A stretch of 64,000 nucleotides of DNA. Origin: an alpha proteobacterium U9-1i (GTDB lineage Bacteria; Pseudomonadota; Alphaproteobacteria; Caulobacterales; Aquidulcibacteraceae). Shown piece by piece: positions 28,708 through 37,859 of this stretch (position 1 is the stretch's first letter; every line of letters begins with the position of its first letter). The DNA lies in NCBI GenBank assembly GCA_000974665.1, contig BBSY01000004.1:124001-188000 (forward strand). The letters run 5' to 3'. Position numbers and translations under genes: made by a program. The notes below the pieces were generated by a model, which was not told the origin of the DNA, did not search any database, and saw only the letters and a program-made list of their open reading frames with translations.

Positions 28708-29640
28708 TTAGTCGGTAATTTTTTGCTCACTCAATAGGTTTTTGGCCAGTTTCATTCTCTCTTCCGGCGCAACTGAGGGAATATGCGGCCAGTCAGCCAT
28801 CTGTCCGGCCATCCAGGTGAACTGGCGTTTGGCGTAACGGCGCGTATCGCGTCGGGCGATTTCAGCCGCGTCGGGCAGGCCCAGCTCGTCGCGCAGATGG
28901 GCCATCAGTGCGGGCGCACCATGCGCTTTCATCGCCGGCAGCTGCGAGTCGAGTCGGCGCGCCGCAAGAGCACGCACCTCCTCCAGCGCACCCGCCCTCA
29001 GCATCGCGTCGAAGCGTGAATTGATCGCGGCATAAAGCGACGCGCGCGGCGGCGAGAGCAAAAGGCCCGTCCATTCATCGCGCGCAAGCGGTGGCGTTGT
29101 TTTCTGATGATGGGCGCCGATCGAGCGGCCCGTGGTTTCCCACACCTCCAATGCGCGCAAGATACGCGGCGCATCATTGGGCTGCAGTCGTGCGGCCGTT
29201 TCTGAATCGACAACGGCAAGCCTTGCGTGCAGCGCCGCCGCGCCCTCCGCCTCCAGCCGGCGTTGCAAATCGGCGCGCAATTCGGGCTCCGCGGCGGGAA
29301 TGTCCGCCAGACCTCTGGTGAGTGCGCTGAAATAGAGCCCGGTCCCGCCGACGACGATCGGGGTCGCCCCGCGCGCGCGGATTGCGCCGATCGCGGCAAG
29401 TGCATCCTCAAGCCAACGGCCAACGGAATAGCGCTCCGCCGCATCCACGCGCCCGTACAAATGATGCGGCGCGCGCGCTTCATCTTCCGTAGTCGGACGA
29501 GCCGTTAGGACGCGCAGGTCGCCATAGACTTGCATCGAATCCGCATTGACGATTTCGCCTCCAAGCTCCTCGGCCAGCGCCAGGGCCAGTGCCGATTTGC
29601 CGCTGGCTGTGGGGCCCATGAGAAGAAGAACGCGTGTCAT
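28708..29640 (-). CDS. miaA: tRNA dimethylallyltransferase
   Basis: 310 residues. The P-loop GPTASGKSALALALA is at about residue 9, followed by the MiaA signature VNADSMQVYGDLRVLTARP, the VGGTGLYFSALTRGL motif, and RRYAKRQFTWMAGQM near the C-terminus. It adds a dimethylallyl group to A37 of tRNAs reading UNN codons. It is a single-gene unit divergent from serB. Confidence 0.97.
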   Translation of the reverse strand: MTRVLLLMGPTASGKSALALALAEELGGEIVNADSMQVYGDLRVLTARPTTEDEARAPHHLYGRVDAAERYSVGRWLEDALAAIGAIRARGATPIVVGGTGLYFSALTRGLADIPAAEPELRADLQRRLEAEGAAALHARLAVVDSETAARLQPNDAPRILRALEVWETTGRSIGAHHQKTTPPLARDEWTGLLLSPPRASLYAAINSRFDAMLRAGALEEVRALAARRLDSQLPAMKAHGAPALMAHLRDELGLPDAAEIARRDTRRYAKRQFTWMAGQMADWPHIPSVAPEERMKLAKNLLSEQKITD

Positions 29641-29701
29641 TTGGCCCCGTTCTTAGCCTGTCCGGCTGGCGTGCAGGAGCGGAATCCCGCACTTTGATCG
29701 A

Positions 29702-30595
29702 ATGACCGCCCACGCTCTCGTCTTCGTCGCCAATCCAGACGACAAGCCCGCCTATCGCGAGGCGCTTTTGATGCTTGGCCGGGTGGCGCTGAAGCGGAAG
29801 CTACCGCCGCCCGATGTGCTCGGCGGTTGGGAAAGCGCCGAATGGATTTATGACCACGTCGACACCGAATTGCGCGAGGAAGCCGCCGATGCAGTCGCGC
29901 CTTTCCCTGTGGATTGGGCGCTAACGCCCGTCGAAGGACGTCGGAAAAAGGTCCTCGTGGCAGACATGGATTCCACCATCATCAATGTCGAATGCCTCGA
30001 CGAACTCGCGGACTTCGCTGGCCTGAAGACGGAAATCGCCGCCATCACCGAGCGCGCGATGCGCGGTGAACTGGAGTTTGAGTCGGCCCTTCGCGCACGT
30101 GTCGGGATGCTCAAAGGCTTGCAACTCAGCGCGCTGCAACGCTGCTTCGATGAGCGCGTGCAGCTCAATCCCGGCGCGGAGATACTTGTGCGGACGATGG
30201 CTGCCCACGGCGCGCGATGCGCGTTGGTATCCGGCGGGTTTACCTACTTCACGTCGCGCGTGGCGGCGTTGGCAGGCTTCCACACCGACCGCGCCAACGT
30301 TTTGCTCGACGATGGCGCCGTGCTCACAGGCCTGGTTCAAGAACCAATCCTCGGTCGCGCGGCCAAACTTGAGGCGCTTCGAGCCGAAGCGGCGGCGCTT
30401 GGCGCTCACGCGTCTGACGCGCTAGCTATCGGTGATGGTGCTAATGATTTGGACATGATCAAAGCTGCGGGTTTCGGCATTGCGTATCGCGCAAAGCCTG
30501 TCGTCGCGGCGGAAGCAGACGCCCAGATCAAATACACCTCGCTTGAAACGGCGCTCTATTTCCAAGGCTATCGCAAGGCGGAATTTGCGGCCTAA
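29702..30595 (+). CDS. serB: Phosphoserine phosphatase
   Basis: 297 residues. An N-terminal region of about 80 residues is followed by the HAD phosphatase: VLVADMDSTIINVECLDELAD (nucleophile Asp in DMDST) near residue 85, LVSGGFTYFTSRVA, and AIGDGANDLDMIKAAGFGIAY. It performs the last step of serine synthesis. The gene is divergent from miaA, 61 bp apart, and its stop overlaps the convergent degP stop by 4 bp. Confidence 0.96.
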   Translation: MTAHALVFVANPDDKPAYREALLMLGRVALKRKLPPPDVLGGWESAEWIYDHVDTELREEAADAVAPFPVDWALTPVEGRRKKVLVADMDSTIINVECLDELADFAGLKTEIAAITERAMRGELEFESALRARVGMLKGLQLSALQRCFDERVQLNPGAEILVRTMAAHGARCALVSGGFTYFTSRVAALAGFHTDRANVLLDDGAVLTGLVQEPILGRAAKLEALRAEAAALGAHASDALAIGDGANDLDMIKAAGFGIAYRAKPVVAAEADAQIKYTSLETALYFQGYRKAEFAA

Positions 30596-32019
30596 CTGCG
30601 CGCGTGCAGCCGCCGGAACGTCACGCCGCCATTGCGATTGATTCGGATCACGATGGGGCGTTCGTTGATCGCCGCTTCGCCGGCAATAGCGCGCGCGTCC
30701 GTAATGGTGCCGACAGCCCGGAACGCCATGGCTTCAATTACGTCGCCAGGGCGCAATACGCCTTCGTTGGCGCTGCCGATGTCGGCGGCGAGCACAACCA
30801 GCCCGCTGACCTCCGGTTCGATCTGGAATTCTTCGCGCAAACTGGCGTCGAGTTCCGCCAACGCGAGCCCGAATATCCGCCCGCTGCGTGGACCGCCATC
30901 GTCGCGGCGCGGCGCTGGCCCAATATCTTCACCGCCCGCTTGCGCGCGCGGGGCCGCGTCCGGCTCTTCAAGCCGCTGGATCGTTGCGACAATAGTAGCG
31001 CGCCGGCCCTCTCGCACGATCTCGATCGCCACGCGGGCGCCCACCTGCGCTTCACCAACCATCCGCGTGAGCGAGCGGCTATCCGGCACGTCGCGCCCAT
31101 CAAACTTGAGAACGACATCGCCCGTGCGGAGGCCCGCCGCCGCCGCGGGGCCGTTCGGCGTAATGCGTGTGACCACCGCTCCAGCCTGACCGTCATAGCC
31201 TGCGCGTTGCGCGGCCTGACGGTCGAGATTGGCGAGGCGCACGCCGAGCCAGCCGCGCCGCGTCTCGCCGTAGCGGAGCAACTGATCCACGACCGGCCGG
31301 ACGATCGAGGTCGGCGTCGCGAAACCAACGCCGACGGAATTGCCGGTGGGTGAAACGATCGCGGTGTTCATGCCGATGACATCGCCGTCCAAATCGAACA
31401 GCGGCCCACCAGAATTGCCTCGATTGATCGCCGCGTCCGTCTGGATGAAATCGTCGTATCGGCCAGCATCGATGTTGCGATTGCGCGCCGACACGACGCC
31501 GACACTGAGCGATCCGCCGAGCCCGAACGGATTGCCGATGGCCAGCACGATATCGCCGACGCGCGCGCTGTCGCTGTCGCCCATATTGACGTAAGGCATC
31601 GGTGTGCGCGTCTCGATGCGCAGTACTGCGACGTCGGTGGCCGGATCGCGCCCCACCACCGTCGCGTCGTAACGCTGGCCGTTCAGCATGATGACTTCGA
31701 TCGCATCGGCCGCTTCGATGACGTGATTATTCGTCACCACCACGCCGTCCGGGCTTATGATAAATCCGGACCCTAGTGAGGTGACCTGCGCGCCGCCTTC
31801 GCCCAAGCCTTCGTTGAAGCGCTCCATCGGCGAACCGCGCGGAAAACGCGGCAGATCGTCCACGCCCTGCACACGCTGACTGGTGGCGATGTTCACCACT
31901 GCTGGCGAGAGCCTCTCGGCGAGATCGGCATAGCCATCGCGCGGATAGCGCGCCTGCGCCGAAGCCGGCGCGCTGGCAACGAGGAGAATAGCGGCTGCGG
32001 AGATGAACGAGCGAAGCAT
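30592..32019 (-). CDS. degP: DegP/HtrA-type periplasmic serine protease
   Basis: 475 residues with a signal peptide (ISAAAILLVASAPASAQ). The S1C protease domain has the full triad: NNHVIEAADAIEV (His), DPATDVAVLRI (Asp) and INRGNSGGPLFD (Ser). PDZ1 begins about residue 245 (RRGWLGVRLANLDRQAAQRAG) and a second PDZ-like domain ends the protein (LVVLAADIGSANEGVLRPGD). It degrades or refolds envelope proteins. It follows hflK-hflC on the same strand with 77 bp between, as in many alphaproteobacteria. Confidence 0.95.
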   Translation of the reverse strand: MLRSFISAAAILLVASAPASAQARYPRDGYADLAERLSPAVVNIATSQRVQGVDDLPRFPRGSPMERFNEGLGEGGAQVTSLGSGFIISPDGVVVTNNHVIEAADAIEVIMLNGQRYDATVVGRDPATDVAVLRIETRTPMPYVNMGDSDSARVGDIVLAIGNPFGLGGSLSVGVVSARNRNIDAGRYDDFIQTDAAINRGNSGGPLFDLDGDVIGMNTAIVSPTGNSVGVGFATPTSIVRPVVDQLLRYGETRRGWLGVRLANLDRQAAQRAGYDGQAGAVVTRITPNGPAAAAGLRTGDVVLKFDGRDVPDSRSLTRMVGEAQVGARVAIEIVREGRRATIVATIQRLEEPDAAPRAQAGGEDIGPAPRRDDGGPRSGRIFGLALAELDASLREEFQIEPEVSGLVVLAADIGSANEGVLRPGDVIEAMAFRAVGTITDARAIAGEAAINERPIVIRINRNGGVTFRRLHARS

Positions 32020-32096
32020 GTGAGTCGCAGCCTATCCAACCCGCGTGCGCGCGCAATCGGCGCGCGCACTGGGAATGGCGTTTTGCGATCGTTGCG

Positions 32097-32945
32097 CTAC
32101 TGGCCCCGACGACGCTGCATGTAGCGGAAAAAGTCGCTGTCCGGCGGCACCACGATTGGCGTGCCGTTGGCCAAAGCGGTCTCGTACGCGCGCATGGAAC
32201 GATAGAACGCCGCGAACTCCGGATCACGGCCGTAAGCTTGCGCAAAGATGCGGGCGCGTTCGGCGTCGCCTTCACCGCGCAAGCGTTCGGATTCCTGCTG
32301 GGCCGTCGCGCGGATGATCGTCGCGTCGCGCTCACCTTCCGCCCGGATGCGGCCAGCGACCTGCTGGCGTTCCGAGATCATGCGCTCATAAACGCGCGCG
32401 CGGGTCTCTTCCGGCAAATCGGCTTGGCGGATACGCACATCCACCACCTGCACGCCGAGCTCCGTGGCGGCCGACGCGTTCAAATCGGCCTCGATCGCCT
32501 GCATCAAAGCCGCGCGGCGCCCTGAGATGATGTCATTCGAGCTGGCGCTACCAAGCGCGCGCCGCATGGCGGATTCCGTAAATTGTTCGAGCCGCGACGC
32601 GCCCAAAGTCTCGCTCTGCGCACTTTGGTAGAAGCGGCGCGGATCCATAATGCGCCAGCGGACGATTGCGTCGACGACCAAGCGCTCTTGATCGGACGCC
32701 ACGATCGGCTGGCCTTCCAGCGTCAGGCCCATGTTGCGTTTGTCGTAGAAGATGACGCTATCGACAAACGGCAGCTTAAATTGCAGGCCCGGCTGGTTTG
32801 TGCCTGTCGGGTTGATCGTGCGCGTGTAGGCTCCGAAACGAAGCACGATGGCCTGCTGGTCCTGACGCACGACGAACGCGGTGTTCATTAGCAGCACGAG
32901 CAGCAACAAGGCGCCGCCGATGATGAGGGGCATAGGACGCGCCAT
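32097..32945 (-). CDS. hflC: HflC, FtsH protease modulator
   Basis: 282 residues. An N-terminal membrane helix (about 7-25, MPLIIGGALLLLVLLMNTAFVV split by position) leads into an SPFH/band 7 domain: DQQAIVLRFGAYTRTI, DAIVRWRIMDPRRFYQSAQS, and the coiled-coil segment RVYERMISERQQVAGRIRAE with ERLRGEGDAERARIFAQAYG. HflC with HflK forms a cage around FtsH in the inner membrane. Its ATG overlaps the hflK stop (TGATG). Confidence 0.96.
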   Translation of the reverse strand: MARPMPLIIGGALLLLVLLMNTAFVVRQDQQAIVLRFGAYTRTINPTGTNQPGLQFKLPFVDSVIFYDKRNMGLTLEGQPIVASDQERLVVDAIVRWRIMDPRRFYQSAQSETLGASRLEQFTESAMRRALGSASSNDIISGRRAALMQAIEADLNASAATELGVQVVDVRIRQADLPEETRARVYERMISERQQVAGRIRAEGERDATIIRATAQQESERLRGEGDAERARIFAQAYGRDPEFAAFYRSMRAYETALANGTPIVVPPDSDFFRYMQRRRGQ

Positions 32946-34093
32946 CAGCGGGCTCCCTGCGGTTGTTGTTGCGCTTGGGGCTGCGCCTGCGGGCGCGTGC
33001 GTCGGTTCATGCCGTCAAGCGGCAGATACGGGACAGCGCCGCCGCGCTGATCCAGGATCATCGTGTCGCCCTCGCGGAACACTCGCTCCATGGTTTCTAT
33101 GTAAAGTCGGTCTCGCGTCACCTGCGGCGCTTGGCGATATTCATTGTAAACTGCGGCGAAGCGGCCCGCTTCACCCGTGGCTTCACGGATCGAGCGTTCA
33201 CGATAGGCCTGCGCTTCGTTGGTGATGCGCGAGGCTTCGCGGTTGGCGTTGTTGGTTGCTGTCTCGGCGTCCGAGCCGGCGTTCACAACGTCGTTGAACG
33301 CTTCGATTACAGCTTGCGGCGCTGCGGCGCGCAGCAATTCGACTTGCAACACACGCACGCCAGATTCGTATTCGTCCAGCACCTGCTGCGTGATGTCTTC
33401 CACCGCCTGTTCGACAGCGGCGCGTTCGGTGGTGATGATCGGCTCCAATTGACGCCGGCCAATCACTTCGCGCATCGCGCTTTCGGCGACGACGCTCACC
33501 GCGTTATCCGGATCACGCACGTTGTAGGCAAAGTCCACAACGTCGACGATGTTGTAGTAAACGCGGAAGTGAACTTCGACGATGTTGCGGTCGCCGGTGA
33601 TCATCAAGCTTTCGTCGGGGTTGTCACGCTGCTGATCGCCTTGGGCTATGAAGCCGATCTCGTCGGTGCGCTGACCGGTGACATTGATCACCTGGCGCGC
33701 TTCAAACGGCGGCGGCAAGTGCATGTGAATGCCAGGCCCGGTCGTACGATTATAGCGGCCGAGTTGGGTGATGACGGCCTGTTCGCCCTCATCGACCGGG
33801 TACACCCCGGTGAGCAGCCAGCCGACAAACAGGATGCCCGCCACCAACGGGGCGGACACACCGCGACGCCCGGCGCCGCCGCCAAAACCGCCGGAGCCGC
33901 CCGCGCCCATTCGGTCGCGAAAGCGGCGGATCATATCTTCGAGGTCAGGCCCTTGATCGCCGCGCGAAGGCCGGGGCGGATCTCCCCACGGGCGCCGCGG
34001 GCCACTGCCCCACGGTCCGCCACCCTGACCGCCGCCACCTTGGCCGCCAGGCCCTTTTGAGCCGCCGCCGCTCGATTGGTCATTCCAAGGCAT
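32945..34093 (-). CDS. hflK: HflK, FtsH protease modulator
   Basis: 382 residues. A glycine/proline-rich cytoplasmic N-terminus of about 75 residues (ending DLEDMIRRFRDRMG) precedes a membrane helix (LVAGILFVGWLLTGVYPV). The SPFH domain has DEGEQAVITQLGRYNRTTGPG, FRVYYNIVDVVDFAYNVRDP and VQVELLRAAAPQAVIEAFNDV (cited as segments). The tail is glutamine-rich. It is upstream of hflC and degP on the minus strand. The 109-bp gap to the divergent mrp gene should contain the promoter. Confidence 0.96.
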   Translation of the reverse strand: MPWNDQSSGGGSKGPGGQGGGGQGGGPWGSGPRRPWGDPPRPSRGDQGPDLEDMIRRFRDRMGAGGSGGFGGGAGRRGVSAPLVAGILFVGWLLTGVYPVDEGEQAVITQLGRYNRTTGPGIHMHLPPPFEARQVINVTGQRTDEIGFIAQGDQQRDNPDESLMITGDRNIVEVHFRVYYNIVDVVDFAYNVRDPDNAVSVVAESAMREVIGRRQLEPIITTERAAVEQAVEDITQQVLDEYESGVRVLQVELLRAAAPQAVIEAFNDVVNAGSDAETATNNANREASRITNEAQAYRERSIREATGEAGRFAAVYNEYRQAPQVTRDRLYIETMERVFREGDTMILDQRGGAVPYLPLDGMNRRTRPQAQPQAQQQPQGAR

Positions 34094-34202
34094 CAGATAT
34101 TCTATCCCGCCATACTTTCGAGGCCCCTAAGACGCGCCGTTCTGAGCGCTTGCGAGAGACCGTCGCGCGCCGATATGTGGCGTGCGAAGTAAGGGATCAA
34201 GC

Positions 34203-35279
34203 ATGAACAACCGGTTGGCGGTGCTCAAGGACGCGCTTGTCGCACGTCTTGATGCGATCAATGACCCCATCACCGGCAAGGGTTTGTTTACTTCAGGCCG
34301 CATTTCGGGGTTGGAGGTCGGGGAAGGCGGCAAGGCTTCGTTCACCATAGAAGCGCCCGCGGAGGCGGTTGAGCGCTACATTCCATTGCGCGACGCCGCC
34401 GAAGCGGCCGCGCGCGCCGAACGCGGCGTGACGAGCGTGATCGCGGTGCTTACGGCGCACGAAGCGAAGCCGAAAACCAAAGGCGCACTCGCGGGCGTTA
34501 AGCACGTCATAGCCGTGGCGAGCGCCAAAGGCGGCGTTGGCAAATCGACCGTCGCTGTAAACCTCGCCTGCGCATTCGCTTCGTTGGGTTTGAAAACGGG
34601 CCTGCTCGATCTCGACGTGTACGGCCCCTCCGCGCCGACTTTGCTCGGCGTCGCCGGCAAAAAGCCGCACATGCGCCCTGACAAGAAGCTCGACCCACTC
34701 GACGCGTGGGGGCTCAAAACCATGTCGATCGGCTACCTCGTGGACGCCGATGCAGCGATGATCTGGCGCGGCGCGATGGCGACCAGCGCGGTGCGACAGA
34801 TGATCGATGACGTGGCCTGGGGCGAACTCGACGTATTGTTGCTTGATCTGCCGCCGGGCACTGGCGACGTGCAACTCACGTTGGTGCAACGCGTGCCGCT
34901 CGCCGGCGCCATCATCGTTTCGACGCCACAGGAATTGGCGCTCGCCGACGTGCGCAGAGGCCTCGCGATGTTCGACAAGACCCACGCGCCCATTCTCGGG
35001 ATCATCGAGAACATGGCCTACTTCAACGACGCCAATGGCAAGCGCACGCACATCTTCGGCGAAGGCGGGGCGCGCCGCACCGCGCAAGCGGCCGGCGTTC
35101 CGTTCCTCGGCGAAATCCCGATCGACGTGCACTTGCGAGAAAGCGCCGACGTTGGCGCCCCGCTTGTGGCCAACGCGTCGGAGAGCGCCACCGCAGCGCG
35201 CTTCCGGGAAATCGCCGAAACCGCATTGGGCAACGTCGCGCGCATGAACAAGCCCGCGCCACGGATTGTTGTCACCTAA
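34203..35279 (+). CDS. mrp: Mrp/ApbC-family P-loop ATPase, iron-sulfur carrier type
   Basis: 358 residues from ATG 34203 (AAGGGA upstream). An N-terminal MIP18/DUF59-like domain (about 1-95) is followed by the ATPase with the deviant Walker A ASAKGGVGKSTVAVNLA, LLDLDVYGPSAPTLLG and LLDLPPGTGDVQLTL. Where many Mrp proteins have a cluster-binding CPxCG, this one reads ENMAYFNDANGKRTHIFG, with no cysteines. From memory, some other alphaproteobacterial homologues also lack them. The family loads Fe-S clusters onto apoproteins, but the cluster site cannot be the usual one here. Confidence 0.92.
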   Translation: MNNRLAVLKDALVARLDAINDPITGKGLFTSGRISGLEVGEGGKASFTIEAPAEAVERYIPLRDAAEAAARAERGVTSVIAVLTAHEAKPKTKGALAGVKHVIAVASAKGGVGKSTVAVNLACAFASLGLKTGLLDLDVYGPSAPTLLGVAGKKPHMRPDKKLDPLDAWGLKTMSIGYLVDADAAMIWRGAMATSAVRQMIDDVAWGELDVLLLDLPPGTGDVQLTLVQRVPLAGAIIVSTPQELALADVRRGLAMFDKTHAPILGIIENMAYFNDANGKRTHIFGEGGARRTAQAAGVPFLGEIPIDVHLRESADVGAPLVANASESATAARFREIAETALGNVARMNKPAPRIVVT

Positions 35280-35316
35280 CCCGCCGCCGGTTCATAGTGC
35301 GCGGGGGGGGTAGCTC

Positions 35317-36525
35317 ATGAGCATCACACGCCGCACCATTCTCGCCGCTAGCGCCGCCGCTGCGTGCACGCCCGCGCCTTCAACACCAACCGGCTACAAT
35401 TCCATCGTCGTCGGCGCCGGCGTGTTTGGCGCTTGGACAGCGGAGCATTTGCGTCGCGCCGGCCAGCGCGTGTTGCTGGTGGACCAGATGGGGCCCGCGA
35501 ACGCGCGCGCCTCTTCCGGTGGCGAAAGCCGGATGACGCGATCCGGCTACGGACGCGACGCGATCTACACACGCATGGCGCTTGATTCACTGCGTGAGTG
35601 GAAGGCGCTCTCTGAACGCGCATCACTGCCGATCTTTCACAACACCGGCGTATTAATCTTCTTCCAAGAAATGGTCGACTACGCGCGCGACAGCATCGCC
35701 GTTCATCGCGATCTCGATCTACCGCTCGAAGAAGTCGATCACGCAGCACTCACGCAACGTTGGCCGCAGATTAATTTTGCCGGCGTGACGTTCGGCCTCT
35801 ACGAACCGGATTTCGGCGCACTGATGGCGCGACGCGGCGTTGAAGAAACCGTCGCGGGCTTTGTCGCCGCCGGCGGAGAATATCGCTTGGCGCACGCCGT
35901 GCCTGGCGCAACAGGCCACGATGTCACGCTCGATGGCGAAACCGCCCATGCAGACGCCATCGTCTATGCGTGCGGACCGTGGCTGCCAAAGGTGTTCCCT
36001 GAATTGCTGGGTCAACGCATTTTCGTGACGCGCCAGGAGATCGCCTTCATCGCGCCGCCCGACGGTAGCGATGAATTCGAGGCTGGCCGCCTGCCGGGTT
36101 GGGCCGATTTCAACGGCGGCGATTTGTACTACGGCTTTCCCAACCTCGAAGGCCGCGGCTTCAAGATCGCGCGCGACACGCATGGCGTGGATTTCGACCC
36201 CGACACCGGCGACCGTCGCATCACCGAAGCGGGAGCGGCATTGCTTCGCACGTTTGCGGAACGTCGCTTCCCCGCGCTCGCGGGCCGCCCGTTCACGGAA
36301 TTTCGGGTCTGCCAGTACGAGAACTCGTCCAACGGCGATTTCCTGATCGACCGGCACCCGACGCTTGAAGGCGCCTACCTGCTCGGCGGCGGTTCAGGTC
36401 ATGGCTTCAAACACGGCCCCGAGGTCGGCCGCGCGATGGCGAACCTCGTCTTGAATGTCAGCCAACCTGACGCCCGCTTTTCGCTGGCGACAAAGCAGAC
36501 CGTGCACGCGCGCACGGTGCTTTAG
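35317..36525 (+). CDS. FAD-dependent oxidoreductase (sarcosine/N-methyltryptophan oxidase-like), exported
   Basis: 402 residues with GGGGGGG before the ATG. The N-terminus SITRRTILAASAAAAC has a twin arginine and a Cys at about 17 in a lipobox-like context, suggesting Tat export with lipidation. The FAD Rossmann motif VVGAGVFGAWTAEHLRRAG and NARASSGGESRMTRSGYG fit the DAO family of monomeric sarcosine oxidase/N-methyl-tryptophan oxidase. The C-terminal LLGGGSGHGFKHGPEVG contacts flavin. It normally oxidises N-methyl amino acids to release formaldehyde and H2O2. Its stop overlaps the convergent P450 stop by 4 bp. Confidence 0.88.
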   Translation: MSITRRTILAASAAAACTPAPSTPTGYNSIVVGAGVFGAWTAEHLRRAGQRVLLVDQMGPANARASSGGESRMTRSGYGRDAIYTRMALDSLREWKALSERASLPIFHNTGVLIFFQEMVDYARDSIAVHRDLDLPLEEVDHAALTQRWPQINFAGVTFGLYEPDFGALMARRGVEETVAGFVAAGGEYRLAHAVPGATGHDVTLDGETAHADAIVYACGPWLPKVFPELLGQRIFVTRQEIAFIAPPDGSDEFEAGRLPGWADFNGGDLYYGFPNLEGRGFKIARDTHGVDFDPDTGDRRITEAGAALLRTFAERRFPALAGRPFTEFRVCQYENSSNGDFLIDRHPTLEGAYLLGGGSGHGFKHGPEVGRAMANLVLNVSQPDARFSLATKQTVHARTVL

Positions 36526-37796
36526 GCAAGCTCAAACTGGATCGGCAGCGCCTTCAAGCCGCTCACAAACCAGCTCTCAGTGTAGCGCGGGGCGCCATCG
36601 AGGCGCACGCTTTTCAAGCGCGGCAGCATTTCCTCGAACAAGATGCGCATCTCAAGCCGCGCCAGATGTTGACCAAGGCAAAGGTGCGCCCCGTTGCCAA
36701 ATGCGAGCTGGCGATTGGGAGTGCGATCAACGTCGAATGCATCTGGATTTGGAAAAACGTCCGCGTCGCGATTGCCGGAGGCATAGCACAACATCAGCCA
36801 ATCGCCCTGCTTTAACATTCGCCCGCGCAGCTCTGTATCGGCCGCGGCCGAGCGCATGAAGGTTTTCACCGGTGTCGCCCATCGGATTGCCTCTTCTATA
36901 AGAGCGGGAATAAGCGCCGTGTCGGCACGCACGCGATCAAGCAAGCCAGGCACAGTGGCCAGCGCCCACATCGCGGCGGCGGTCGTCGACGACGTGGTGT
37001 CGTGTCCGGCGGTGGCGATAATCGTGTAATAGCCCGTCGCCTCGAACGGCGGCAGCGGATTTCCGTCAATGGCGGCATTAGCGATGAGGGTCGCGAGATC
37101 ATCACGCGGATTGGCGCGCCGGTCGGCGCTGATCGCTTCGAAGTAGGTCGAGAAATCCTGCAGAACGGCCAACATCAGCTGGAGATATTGCTCGTTCGTG
37201 AGCGCCGCCTGAAAGCGTTGCGTGTCTGGATCCTGCGCGCCAAACAATTCCTGGGTCAACCGCAACATGCGGGGAAAATCCTCAGGCGGCACGCCCAAGA
37301 TGTTCATGACCACACGTAGCGGATAATGAAGCGCGACATCCTTCACAAAATCGCATCGCCCCGGCAATGCGGCGAACTCCGTCACCGCCGCCTTGGCCAA
37401 TACACGGATGTCTTCTTCGCGCTTCCTCACATTCTGCGGCGTGAACCACGCCTGCGTCAGCAAGCGATACTTCATATGATCCGGTTCATCCATCTGAACC
37501 AGCGATCGCACCAAATGCGGCGTACCGGTAATCGCGCGCGCCCGTGCATCGCCCGCCTGGTTGGTCAAGGTCGTCGCTCTAACCGCACTCGGGAACAGCG
37601 CGTTGTTGCGGCTGATCTCGAGAATGTCGGCATGCTTGGTGACGACCCAAAACGGGTCGAAGCCCTCGACGTCCGCGACGCCCAGAGGATTGTTCTCCCG
37701 CATCCAACGATAGGCGCCAAACAACGCGTCTGACGCGTAGGCGGCGGGATTGACCAAGGTTTCGGCAATATGAGCAGGGAGCTTCATCTCGATCAT
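36522..37796 (-). CDS. Cytochrome P450
   Basis: 424 residues. The I-helix oxygen-binding motif TAGHDTTSST is near residue 250 and the ExxR motif is EEAIRWATPV. The heme-binding loop LAFGNGAHLCLGQHLARLE has Cys at about 367. The N-terminus has no membrane anchor, as expected for a soluble bacterial class I P450 that takes electrons from a ferredoxin. The resemblance is to CYP enzymes acting on steroids, terpenes or fatty acids, but no substrate can be assigned. No ferredoxin or reductase gene adjoins it. Confidence 0.95.
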   Translation of the reverse strand: MIEMKLPAHIAETLVNPAAYASDALFGAYRWMRENNPLGVADVEGFDPFWVVTKHADILEISRNNALFPSAVRATTLTNQAGDARARAITGTPHLVRSLVQMDEPDHMKYRLLTQAWFTPQNVRKREEDIRVLAKAAVTEFAALPGRCDFVKDVALHYPLRVVMNILGVPPEDFPRMLRLTQELFGAQDPDTQRFQAALTNEQYLQLMLAVLQDFSTYFEAISADRRANPRDDLATLIANAAIDGNPLPPFEATGYYTIIATAGHDTTSSTTAAAMWALATVPGLLDRVRADTALIPALIEEAIRWATPVKTFMRSAAADTELRGRMLKQGDWLMLCYASGNRDADVFPNPDAFDVDRTPNRQLAFGNGAHLCLGQHLARLEMRILFEEMLPRLKSVRLDGAPRYTESWFVSGLKALPIQFELA

Positions 37797-37859
37797 GCGC
37801 GCCTCCGTGACCTTGATACGAAGACCGCGCCGTGCGCGCTAGCGGCGCCCTCGCGTCAC

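Noticed and set aside
32963-34060. 365-codon open frame on the plus strand
   Set aside because: Antisense of hflK; the sense frame has a full SPFH domain and the antisense does not match anything.
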